A stretch of DNA of 15,150 nt from JBHHZJ01 sp046758005. GTDB lineage: Bacteria > Pseudomonadota > Alphaproteobacteria > Kiloniellales > J153. The notes beneath the pieces were generated by a model. The model saw only the letters and a program-made list of their open reading frames with translations, did no database searches and was not told the DNA's origin. This document shows positions 7,161 through 13,841 of the stretch, piece after piece. Position 1 is the stretch's first letter. Each line of letters begins with the position of its first letter. Made by a program: the position numbers and the translations under genes. The stretch is from the NCBI GenBank assembly GCA_046758005.1, contig JBHHZJ010000082.1:1-15150 (forward strand), written 5' to 3'.

Positions 7161-9878
7161 ATGGAACCGAACCTATTCAGATACATCTGGCACCACTCCA
7201 AGCGTGAGCAGGTCGCGATCCTGTCGCTCGTCTTGCTGTCGCTGCCGTTCTATTTCGTCGCGCTGGACCTGCCCAAGAAGATCGTCAACCAGGGCATCGA
7301 AGGCAAAGGCTTCGAGGGCCCGGGCTCCAAGCAGCCGTTCCTGGCCTTCGACCTGCCGTTCGGCGAGACCTTGACCGGCGCGCCGGTGCACCTGCTGGAC
7401 GGCTTCCGCCTGGACCAGCCGGGCCTGCTGCTCGGGCTCAGCTTCAGCTTCCTGGTGCTGGTCTTCGTCAACGGCGGCTTCAAGTTCGCCATCAACACGA
7501 GCAAGGGCCGCATGGGCGAGCGCATGCTGCGCCGCCTGCGCTACGAGCTGGCCGACCGCATCCTGCGCTTCCCGATCATGCACGTGCGCAAGGTCAAGCA
7601 GGCCGAGGTCGCCACCATGATCAAGGACGAGGTGGAGCCGCTCGGCGGGTTCATCGGTGACGCCTTCATCGCGCCGGCCTTCCTCGGCGGCCAGGCCATT
7701 ACCGCCATGGCATTCATCATGCTGCAGAGCTTGTGGCTCGGCGTGGTGGCCGCCGCGGTCGTGCTGGTGCAGGCGTTTCTGATCCCCAAGCTGCGCGTGC
7801 CGATCCTGCGCCTCGGCCGCCAGCGCCAGCTCACGGCGCGACAGCTCGCCGGGCGCATCGCCGAGGTCGTCGACGGGGCGGTCGAGGTGCACGCGCACGA
7901 CACCTCGAACCTGGAGCGGGCCGACCTGGTTTCGCGCCTCGGGCGGATCTTCGAAATCCGCTACGAGATTTACCAGCGCAAGTTCTTCGTGAAGTTCCTC
8001 AACAACTTCCTCGCCCAGCTGACCCCGTTCGTCTTCTACGCGGGCGGCGGCCTGCTCGCGATCTACGGCCAACTGGACATCGGCGCCCTGGTCGCGGTGA
8101 TCGCCGCCTACAAGGACCTGCCGGGCCCGATCAAGGAGCTGATCGACTGGGACCAGCAGCGCAATGACGTCCAGATCAAGTACGAGCAAGTGATCGAGCA
8201 GTTTCAGCCGGGCGAGATCCTGGATCCGAAGATCCAGGATCCCGACCAGGAGGCGGGTCCGCCGCTGTCCGGCGACATCGTCGTCTCCGCGGCAACCCTG
8301 CTCGACGATGCCGGCGTCAAGCTCGTCGATTCGGTCAGCTTCACGGCCCGCGTCACCGGGCACATCGCGATCATCGGGCCGGGCGGCAGCGGCAAGGACC
8401 ACCTGGCCCTGATGCTGGCGCGCCTCGTCACCCCGACGTCGGGCAGCATCACGATCGGCGGCCGCGATCTGGTTAAGGTGCCGCAGGCGGTGACCGGGCG
8501 GCGCATCTCCTACGTCGCGCAGGAGACCTACCTCTTTCCCCTGTCGGTGCGCGACAACCTGCTCTACGGCTTAAGGCACAGGCCGCTGCGCAGGGCCGCC
8601 TCCGACGGTCCCGCGGCGGCGCGCCGGGCGGCGTTGGCGGCCGAGGCCGCTCGCGCGGGCAATCCGGCCTGGGACTTGGAGGCCGACTGGACCGACTACG
8701 CCGCCGCCGGCGCCCAAGGTCCGGAGGACATCAACGAGAGGATCATCGAGGTCCTGTCGCTGGTCGACCTGGAGGAGGACGTATACCGCTTCGGGCTGGC
8801 CGGCACGATCGACGCCGGGGCGAACCGCGAAATCGCGGAGGCGGTTCTCGCAGCGCGCGCCGCCTTGCCGGAGCGCCTGGCCAAGGTGGATGGCGAGAGC
8901 CTGGTCGTCCACTTCGATCCGGACGAATACAATCCGAACGCTACCCTGGGCGAGAATCTGCTGTTCGGCACGCCGCGCAAGCCCGAGTACGCGCCGGGCG
9001 CGCTGGCGCAAAATCCGCTCATGACCGAGGTGCTCGAGCACGTGCGGCTGATCGAGCCCATGCTCGACATGGGCGTGTCCATCGCCCGCACGATGGTCGA
9101 AATCTTCGCCGATCTGCCCCCGGGCCATCCCTTCTTCGAGCAGTTCAGCTTCATCGACGCCGACGACCTGCCGAACTTCCGCACGCTGGTCGCCAAGGTG
9201 GACAAGCAGGGCGCCAAGGCGCTCGATCCGGCCGAGCGCCTCGCCCTGCGGCGGCTGCCCCTCGACTACGTGGAGGCGCGGCACCGCCTGGGCCTGATCG
9301 ACGAGGCGCTCGAGGACAAGGCGGTGAGGGCGCGCAAGCGCTTCGCCGAGCGCCTGGCCGAGGCGGACCCCGACGCGGTGGCGTTCTACCGGCCCGACGC
9401 CTACAACGCCGCCGCCTCGCTCCAGGACAACATCCTTTTCGGCCGCATCGCCTACGGTCAGGCCAAGGCGGAGGAGATCGTCGGCCAGGCGATGACCGAC
9501 TGCCTTGACACGCTCGGCCTGCGCAAGACCGTGGTCGAGGCGGGCCTGGGCTATCAGGTGGGCATCGGCGGCAAGCGCTTGAGCGCGAGCCAGCGGCAAA
9601 AGATCGGCCTTGCCCGCGCGCTGCTCAAGCGGCCGGACCTGCTGATCGTCAACGAGGCGCTCGCGGTGATGGACACCTCGAGCCAAGCCCGGGTCCTCGA
9701 CCGAGTGCTCGAGCATCGGCGCGGCCGCGGCGTGATCTGGGTTCTGCAGCGGCCGGACTCCTGCGAGCGCTTCGACCGGGTCCTGGTGATGCACGACGGG
9801 CGCATCGTGGAGCAGGGCAGCTTCGCCGACCTGAACAGGCCGGGCTCGGCGCTGAGCCACATCATGGCGGCCGAGTAG
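7161..9878 (+). CDS. ABC-exporter-like fusion protein with degenerate, insertion-bearing ATPase domain
   Basis: 905 residues, against about 580-620 for an ordinary half-size exporter. Residues 1-340 have hydrophobic segments near 18-36, 88-104, 168-205 and 285-315, fitting a type-I exporter membrane domain. The nucleotide-binding domain starts near 370. Walker A is GPGGSGKD (406-413), with Asp where Ser/Thr binds magnesium. The Q-loop is YVAQETYLFP (451-460). The signature reads RLSASQRQ (806-813) instead of LSGGQ. Walker B is LLIVNEA (827-833), with Asn831 for Asp but Glu832 kept. The H-loop position is Gln863 in WVLQRPD. Residues of about 471-755 are extra and repeat the post-Q-loop segment. 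I chose ATG 7161 because the protein begins like relatives I recall, although no Shine-Dalgarno is visible. It heads a rightward operon. Transport substrate and ATPase activity are unknown. Confidence 0.85.
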   Translation: MEPNLFRYIWHHSKREQVAILSLVLLSLPFYFVALDLPKKIVNQGIEGKGFEGPGSKQPFLAFDLPFGETLTGAPVHLLDGFRLDQPGLLLGLSFSFLVLVFVNGGFKFAINTSKGRMGERMLRRLRYELADRILRFPIMHVRKVKQAEVATMIKDEVEPLGGFIGDAFIAPAFLGGQAITAMAFIMLQSLWLGVVAAAVVLVQAFLIPKLRVPILRLGRQRQLTARQLAGRIAEVVDGAVEVHAHDTSNLERADLVSRLGRIFEIRYEIYQRKFFVKFLNNFLAQLTPFVFYAGGGLLAIYGQLDIGALVAVIAAYKDLPGPIKELIDWDQQRNDVQIKYEQVIEQFQPGEILDPKIQDPDQEAGPPLSGDIVVSAATLLDDAGVKLVDSVSFTARVTGHIAIIGPGGSGKDHLALMLARLVTPTSGSITIGGRDLVKVPQAVTGRRISYVAQETYLFPLSVRDNLLYGLRHRPLRRAASDGPAAARRAALAAEAARAGNPAWDLEADWTDYAAAGAQGPEDINERIIEVLSLVDLEEDVYRFGLAGTIDAGANREIAEAVLAARAALPERLAKVDGESLVVHFDPDEYNPNATLGENLLFGTPRKPEYAPGALAQNPLMTEVLEHVRLIEPMLDMGVSIARTMVEIFADLPPGHPFFEQFSFIDADDLPNFRTLVAKVDKQGAKALDPAERLALRRLPLDYVEARHRLGLIDEALEDKAVRARKRFAERLAEADPDAVAFYRPDAYNAAASLQDNILFGRIAYGQAKAEEIVGQAMTDCLDTLGLRKTVVEAGLGYQVGIGGKRLSASQRQKIGLARALLKRPDLLIVNEALAVMDTSSQARVLDRVLEHRRGRGVIWVLQRPDSCERFDRVLVMHDGRIVEQGSFADLNRPGSALSHIMAAE

Positions 9879-9902
9879 GCCCCGACACCGGAGAGGGCGG
9901 CG

Positions 9903-10358
9903 ATGAGCATCGAACAGGAAGTCGAAATCCTTCGCAAGATACCGCTGTTCGCCAACATTGATCCGACGAAGCTGAAGCTCATGTGCTTCGCCAGCCAGCG
10001 GCTGACCTTCAAGCAAGGCCAGAAGCTGTGCGACCAGGGCGACCCCGGCGACTCGGCGTTCATCATAATCGAGGGCACCGCCGACGTGGTGCTTCGCACG
10101 GACGACGGTCCGCTCGTGGTGGCGAAGGTCGGCAAGAACGACATCGTGGGCGAGATCGCCATCCTGTGCGACGTGCCGCGCACCGCCACGGTGGTCGCGA
10201 CCAGCGAGCTGACCGCGCTCGAGATTACCAAGGACCTGTTCTTCCGCATGGTGACCGACTTCCCGGAGATGGCGGTCGAGATCATGCGCGTGCTCGCGCA
10301 CCGGCTGGAGCAGACGACCGCGCAGCTCATGAAGACGCGCGCCGGGGCCAAGAGCTGA
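9903..10358 (+). CDS. stand-alone cyclic-nucleotide-binding domain protein
   Basis: 151 residues made almost entirely of one CAP/PKA-type cNMP-binding beta-roll. LFANIDPTKLKLM (15-27) is the usual lead-in helix, and GQKLCDQGDPGDSAFIIIEG (39-58) the central turn. The phosphate-binding cassette is GEIAILCDVPRTATVVA (83-99), with the Glu84 and Arg93 expected to contact the ribose and cyclic phosphate. After the C-helix (about 118-145) the protein ends, with no helix-turn-helix, so it is not a Crp/Fnr DNA-binding regulator despite the likely automatic label. GGAGAGG lies about eight bases before the ATG, which begins 24 bases after the ABC gene stop. It is probably the ligand-sensing partner of the ABC protein and/or the methyltransferases; that is inference. 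Confidence 0.92.
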   Translation: MSIEQEVEILRKIPLFANIDPTKLKLMCFASQRLTFKQGQKLCDQGDPGDSAFIIIEGTADVVLRTDDGPLVVAKVGKNDIVGEIAILCDVPRTATVVATSELTALEITKDLFFRMVTDFPEMAVEIMRVLAHRLEQTTAQLMKTRAGAKS

Positions 10359-10370
10359 GGCGCGTGGCGG

Positions 10371-10925
10371 ATGAGCCGGCTCGACCTCAATATCCGGCGG
10401 CTCCAGGCCCAGCGGGCCTGCCTCGACCTGGCCGCTGAGCTGCTCCGCGAGCTGGCCGGGCCGGTGTTCGAGCTCGGTCTCGGCAACGGGCGTACCTACG
10501 ACCATCTGCGCGAGCTTCTGCCGGGGCGCGACATTTACGTCTTCGACCGGGAGGTCGCCGCGCACCCCGACTGCATCCCCGACGCCGAGCACCTGTTCCT
10601 CGGCGATTTCCGTGACACCCTGCCGGAGGCGGCGAGACGTTTCCGGCACGGCGTGGCCCTGGTTCACGCCGATGTAGGTTCCGCGGACCGCGCGCGCGAC
10701 GCGCGCCTCGCCGCCTTCATCGCCGCGCACCTGCCCGCACTCCTGCGCCCGGGCGGGCTCGTCGCGGCGGACCGGGACGTGGCCTTCGCGGGTGCGTGCC
10801 CCCTCGCCCTGCCGGAGGGGATCGCCCCCGGCGCATACTTCCTTTATCGCCGGCCGGCCGGGGCCGAGGAGCGGCCGACCGGGGCCCGACGAAGCGCCGG
10901 TCCGCATCGCGGAGCGGCGTCCTGA
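10371..10925 (+). CDS. small class I SAM-dependent methyltransferase-like protein, copy 1
   Basis: 184 residues. VFELGLGNGRTYDHL (32-46) is the glycine-rich SAM-binding motif I, and IYVFDREV (55-62) ends in the acidic position that normally holds the ribose. HADVGS (99-104) and the LLRPGGLV strand (124-131) complete a short Rossmann-like methyltransferase core. The size and motifs resemble the small Methyltransf_17 family, as far as I can recall it. GAGG about ten bases upstream supports ATG 10371, 12 bases after the cNMP-protein stop. Compared with the adjacent paralog it has an extra low-complexity Arg/Gly/Ala tail after about residue 161, possibly read-through of former spacer DNA. The methyl acceptor is unknown. 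No substrate domain is visible. Confidence 0.82.
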   Translation: MSRLDLNIRRLQAQRACLDLAAELLRELAGPVFELGLGNGRTYDHLRELLPGRDIYVFDREVAAHPDCIPDAEHLFLGDFRDTLPEAARRFRHGVALVHADVGSADRARDARLAAFIAAHLPALLRPGGLVAADRDVAFAGACPLALPEGIAPGAYFLYRRPAGAEERPTGARRSAGPHRGAAS

Positions 10926-10953
10926 CCGGCACCGCCCGTCCACACCGGCCCCG

Positions 10954-11457
10954 ATGAGCCGCCTGGACAGCGTGATCCGCCGCCTGCAGGCGCAGCGCGC
11001 CTGCCTGGAGCGCGCGGTGGACCTGGTGCGCGGCCTGCCCGGGCCGGTGCTCGAGCTGGGCCTGGGCCAGGGCCGCACCTTCGACCACCTTCGCGAGCTG
11101 TGCCCGGAGCGCGAGATTTTCGTCTTCGACCGCCAAGTTGCGGCTGCGGCGGAGTGTACGCCCGACGCGGACCACCTTTACCTCGGCGACATCCGGCGGA
11201 CCCTGCCCGAGGCGGCGGCGCGCTTCGCCCGCGCGGTGCCGCTCGTCCACAGCGACATCGGCACCGGCCACGCGGGCCGCAACGCCGAGCTCGCCGCGTT
11301 CCTGGCGGTGCAGCTTCCCATGCTGCTGCGCCCGCGCGGGGTCGTCGTCTCCGACCAGGACTTGGCGCACGACGGTGCGGTGCCCCTGCCCCTGCCCGCC
11401 GGGGTCGCGCCCGGGCGCTACTTCATGTACCGGATTGCCGATGACCGGCCGTCATAG
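10954..11457 (+). CDS. small class I SAM-dependent methyltransferase-like protein, copy 2
   Basis: 167 residues, clearly a tandem paralog of the preceding gene. By eye 44 of the first 60 residues are identical, including RRLQAQRACL (9-18), ELGLGQGRTFDHLREL (34-49) and VFDR (57-60). The core features are the same: motif I near 32-46, HSDIGTG (99-105) and LLRPRGVV (124-131). The ATG at 10954 is chosen because MSRLD matches the start of copy 1; a longer in-frame extension overlaps copy 1 and reads as low complexity. No Shine-Dalgarno is visible and the gap is 28 bases, so translation may depend on coupling. It is the last gene of the ABC/cNMP/methyltransferase group. The two copies may have different substrates or form a heteromer; that is speculative. 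Confidence 0.82.
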   Translation: MSRLDSVIRRLQAQRACLERAVDLVRGLPGPVLELGLGQGRTFDHLRELCPEREIFVFDRQVAAAAECTPDADHLYLGDIRRTLPEAAARFARAVPLVHSDIGTGHAGRNAELAAFLAVQLPMLLRPRGVVVSDQDLAHDGAVPLPLPAGVAPGRYFMYRIADDRPS

Positions 11458-11988
11458 AACGATGAAACGTCGTGTTCCGTCAAGCGCACGCATGCTGCCG
11501 CAAACCGGCGAAACGCGATGCAAAGCGTCGGTTGGCGCCCGTTCGGTGCTTCACGCGATGGTTGCCGCCTCGGAGGCGCGTTCCGGCCGCCCCGGACGGC
11601 GCCGGGCCTCGGGCGCCGCCGACGGCAGGCGAAGCCCGTTCACCTCCGGCCCCGGACTCGCCGCGCCGCGGGCCGGGCCGGCCTGCTGACGCGAATTCGT
11701 TGAAAACAGTCGGAAAATCCGTTGCGGCCGAGCGCCCAAAAGGAACGCCCGGTCGGGGGGGATCCGGGCGTTCCACGCTCCGAAGAGCGGCGGAAGGAAG
11801 GCAGGGGACATTGCCCTTCCGCTTTGGCCGGACGCCGTTGCGGCCCCCGGCTCATGGTTCAGAATCTAGTATGAATTTCGCAGGTTGCAATCCTCGACAT
11901 TCGTTCGAGGACAAGCGGACCGCGAGTTGGTTTCCGAGGCCGCCCGGATCGCCGTGACCGCCGGCGCGCCGCCGCCACCGTTGGGGCG
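11458..11988. other. 531-base stretch without a convincing gene
   Basis: Open frames exist on both strands here, but their translations are Arg/Pro/Gly-rich with no recognisable motif, as expected from GC-rich noncoding DNA. It lies between the ends of two convergent transcription units. Visible structures are a terminator-like hairpin at 11738-11774 and a smaller perfect stem TCCTCGA/TCGAGGA (11891-11897 with 11905-11911). An AT-richer patch lies near 11860-11885. I see no tRNA-like fold or known RNA motif. Confidence 0.5.
11738..11774 (-). terminator. candidate intrinsic terminator for the amidotransferase transcript
   Basis: GGAACGCCCGG (11742-11752) and CCGGGCGTTCC (11764-11774) form a perfect 11-base stem with an 11-base loop. 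Read on the minus strand the stem is followed by TTTT (11741-11738), giving a short U-tract after a strong GC-rich hairpin. That orientation suits transcripts coming from the amidotransferase gene, although they would carry a 3' leader of about 215 bases. The plus-strand side lacks a T-run. Confidence 0.6.
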
Positions 11989-12786
11989 CTACTCCGCGGC
12001 GCGGGCCGGCCGCGCCGGGTCCCCGGCCCGCGCGGCGGCGCGGGCGCGCGCCGCCGCGCCGAAGGCGGCGAACAGGCGGGTCGAGACCGGATTCTCCAGG
12101 GCCTTGTACTCGGGGTGCCACTGGACCCCGAGCGCGAAGGTGTGCGCGCCCTTGACGCTGACCGCCTCGATCGTGCCGTCCTCGGCGACGGCCTCGACGA
12201 TGAGCGTCTCGGCGACCCGGTCGAGGCCCTGCCCGTGCAGGGAGTTGACGACGATCTCGCGCGTGCCGATCAGGCGCTCCAGCTCGCCGCCGGGGGTCAG
12301 GCTGACCGGGTGGCGCGGCCCGTACTGGACGTCGGGGTCCTCGTGCCGTGGGCGGCGGTGGTCCATGCGCCCGGGCAGCTCGTGCACCCGCGCGTGCAGG
12401 GTGCCGCCCAGCGCCACGTTCAGCTCCTGCATGCCGCGGCAGATCGCGAACAGCGGCAGCCCCCGGTCGAGCGCCGAGTGGATCAGCGGCAGGGTGGTGG
12501 CGTCGCGCTCCGGGTCGTGTGGCTCGGCCTCCGGATGCGGGTCCCGGCCGTAGTGGGTCGGGTGCACGTTGGACGGGCTGCCGGTCAACATCAAGCCGTC
12601 GAGGCGGCCGACCAGGTCCGCCGGCTCGATCTGCCGGCCGAAGGCCGGGATGACCAAGGGGATGCCGCCGGCCGCCTCGGCGACCGCGCGCAGGTACTTG
12701 TCCCGGACGCTGTGAAACGGGTGGCCGTCGATGGCCCGCACGCAGGCCGGGACGCCGATCAGGGGCTTGAGCGGGGGCCGGACCAT
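11989..12786 (-). CDS. class I glutamine amidotransferase, gamma-glutamyl-GABA hydrolase (PuuD) type
   Basis: 265 residues, the usual size of the C26 peptidase/PuuD group, which hydrolyses gamma-glutamyl amides such as gamma-glutamyl-GABA. KPLIGVPA (7-14) is the typical first strand. DGLMLTGSPSNVHPTHYG (63-80) is the oxyanion-side loop, and the nucleophile Cys116 is in LFAICRGMQELNVALGG (112-128). NSLHGQGLD (181-189) is typical of the group, and the His224/Glu226 pair lies in LGVQWHPEY (219-227). The catalytic triad is therefore complete. The ATG at 12786 sits just before the conserved strand; no Shine-Dalgarno is visible. The C-terminal tail is Ala/Arg-rich. No polyamine-pathway gene is nearby, so the true substrate is open. 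It is divergent from the sterol-desaturase-like gene. Confidence 0.9.
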   Translation of the reverse strand: MVRPPLKPLIGVPACVRAIDGHPFHSVRDKYLRAVAEAAGGIPLVIPAFGRQIEPADLVGRLDGLMLTGSPSNVHPTHYGRDPHPEAEPHDPERDATTLPLIHSALDRGLPLFAICRGMQELNVALGGTLHARVHELPGRMDHRRPRHEDPDVQYGPRHPVSLTPGGELERLIGTREIVVNSLHGQGLDRVAETLIVEAVAEDGTIEAVSVKGAHTFALGVQWHPEYKALENPVSTRLFAAFGAAARARAAARAGDPARPARAAE

Positions 12787-12908
12787 GAAAGAATAGCTAG
12801 GACGACGCCGGCCGCGAGGCAAGGGAAAGCGGCGACCGCGGCGCGGCGGGACGAGAGGCCGCCCCGGCCCGCCGGGTCCCCGTTCCCATATTATGTTATG
12901 TATTGACC
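12787..12908. promoter_or_regulatory. divergent intergenic region with AT-rich patch
   Basis: This 122-base gap lies between two divergent genes and should contain both promoters. Just before the rightward gene is an AT-rich stretch (12888-12904) in otherwise GC-rich DNA, including TATTAT at 12889-12894, which could act as a -10 box. That would leave only about eight bases of leader, so the mRNA would be nearly leaderless, in line with the absence of a Shine-Dalgarno. No good -35 is seen. Confidence 0.3.
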
Positions 12909-13736
12909 ATGGATCCGGCGATCGAGGCGCTGCTGCCCTGGAAGACCGCGGCCGTGCTCGGCTGGCTGGCGTTCTTCTTCGCCGCCGAGCGGCTGCGCCC
13001 GGCGGCGCGCGAACCGCGCGGGGCGGACGCGCGCGGGCCGCGCGGCGGGCGCTGGCGGCTGGCGCGCAACGCGGGCTTCTGGCTGGCCAATGTCGGGCTC
13101 TCCCCCCTCGTCGTGGTGCCGGTCTCGCTGTGGGCGACGGGCTACCACCTCGGCTGGCGGCCCGCGTGGTGGAGCGGTCCCCTCGGCCTGGCGCTCGACA
13201 TCGTGCTGCTCGATTTTCTGATCTACTGGTGGCACCGGGCCGCCCACGTCGTGCCGTTTCTCTGGCGCTTCCACGAGGTGCATCATCTGGACCGCTTCCT
13301 CGATTCGACGACGGCGCTGCGCTTCCACTTCGGCGAGGTCGTGCTGGCCGCCTTGGCCCGCGCGGCGGTGATCGCGCTCTTCGGCCTGCCGATCGTCTCG
13401 ATCCTGGTGTTCGAGACCCTGGTGCTCGTCGCGACGATCTTCCACCATTCCAACCTGGCGCTGGGGCCGCGCCTCGAGGGCGCACTCGCGCGGGTCGTCA
13501 TCACGCCGTCGATCCACTGGGTGCATCACCACGCGGCGCAGCGCGACACGGACTCGAACTACGGCACGATCTTCAGCTTCTGGGACCCGCTGTTCGGCTC
13601 GCGCAGCCCGACCCGGCGCACGCTCGACATGGAGATCGGGGTCGAGCGGCGGGCCGAGCGGGGCCTGCCGCACCTGCTGGTCCGGCCGTTCCTGAGCGCG
13701 CGTCGGCGCGCGGCGCAGTTCGGCGTATTGCAGTGA
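12909..13736 (+). CDS. sterol desaturase / fatty acid hydroxylase superfamily membrane protein
   Basis: 275 residues from ATG 12909; a TTG at 12903 would add two residues. The eight-histidine di-iron signature of the superfamily is present. It comprises HRAAH (109-113), HEVHH (122-126), FHHSN (178-182) and HWVHHH (203-208), then the DSNYGTIFSFWDPLFG box (215-230) that follows in these enzymes. Hydrophobic segments at about 12-27, 58-77, 92-107 and 146-178 fit an integral membrane enzyme with the iron site on the cytoplasmic face. The superfamily inserts oxygen into C-H bonds of lipids, including sterols, hopanoids, carotenoids and acyl chains. The substrate here is not readable. It lies divergent to the amidotransferase gene. 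A 13-base tandem duplication includes its stop codon. Confidence 0.92.
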   Translation: MDPAIEALLPWKTAAVLGWLAFFFAAERLRPAAREPRGADARGPRGGRWRLARNAGFWLANVGLSPLVVVPVSLWATGYHLGWRPAWWSGPLGLALDIVLLDFLIYWWHRAAHVVPFLWRFHEVHHLDRFLDSTTALRFHFGEVVLAALARAAVIALFGLPIVSILVFETLVLVATIFHHSNLALGPRLEGALARVVITPSIHWVHHHAAQRDTDSNYGTIFSFWDPLFGSRSPTRRTLDMEIGVERRAERGLPHLLVRPFLSARRRAAQFGVLQ

Positions 13737-13749
13737 CGTATTGCAGGGA
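13724..13749. repeat. 13-base tandem duplication across a stop codon
   Basis: CGTATTGCAGTGA (13724-13736) is followed immediately by CGTATTGCAGGGA (13737-13749), 12 of 13 positions identical. The first unit ends with the stop codon of the sterol-desaturase-like gene. It looks like a recent slippage duplication. Confidence 0.7.
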
Positions 13750-13783
13750 CATTATACTAAATTCGCCAAATCAAGTATACTGT
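13749..13783. promoter_or_regulatory. inverted repeat with TATACT cores (candidate operator/promoter)
   Basis: ACATTATACT (13749-13758) and AGTATACTGT (13774-13783) are inverted copies matching at 9 of 10 positions, separated by 15 bases. Both strands offer -10-like hexamers: TATACT on plus at 13753-13758 and 13776-13781, and TATAAT on minus at 13756-13751. A weak -35, TTGCAG (13728-13733), lies 19 bases before the first TATACT. It could be the promoter or operator for the small gene at 13842. Confidence 0.4.
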
Positions 13784-13786
13784 CGC

Positions 13787-13833
13787 CGAAATAGATCGAA
13801 ATATTCCGAAATACGGTCGAAATTCAACGAAGG
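13787..13833. repeat. helically phased CGAAAT motifs
   Basis: CGAAAT begins at 13787, 13797, 13807 and 13818, and a partial fifth copy CGAAGG begins at 13828, giving steps of 10, 10, 11 and 10 bases. The stretch is AT-rich (38% G+C over 13741-13830 by my count) in a roughly 70% G+C context. Such phasing puts every motif on the same face of the helix, as in curved DNA or an array of protein-binding half-sites. It lies directly upstream of the small gene at 13842. Confidence 0.6.
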
Positions 13834-13841
13834 GTCCAGGC

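Noticed and set aside
7161..9878. Treating the ABC gene as a pseudogene because of its broken motifs
   Set aside because: The frame is intact for 905 codons, the substitutions are scattered point changes, and the rest of the domain keeps its normal order and spacing.
9903..10358. Calling the cNMP-binding protein a Crp/Fnr transcription factor
   Set aside because: The protein ends after the C-helix and contains no helix-turn-helix domain.
8571..11078. A very long open frame (835 codons) on the minus strand opposite the ABC, cNMP and methyltransferase genes
   Set aside because: Its translation is rich in Arg, Ala, His and Gln with no motif, and it runs antisense to four genes with clear domains. 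High G+C removes stop codons from antisense frames.
11891..11911. Stem TCCTCGA/TCGAGGA as a second terminator
   Set aside because: The stem is only seven bases and no T-run follows on either strand.
11472..11957. A plus-strand open frame of 161 codons in the gap after the methyltransferases
   Set aside because: The translation is Arg/Pro/Gly-rich, lacks a ribosome-binding site and motifs, and contains the terminator-like hairpin.
13787..13833. CRISPR or iteron-type replication origin from the phased CGAAAT motifs
   Set aside because: The units are only six bases, there is no replication initiator gene nearby, and the setting is a chromosomal housekeeping region.
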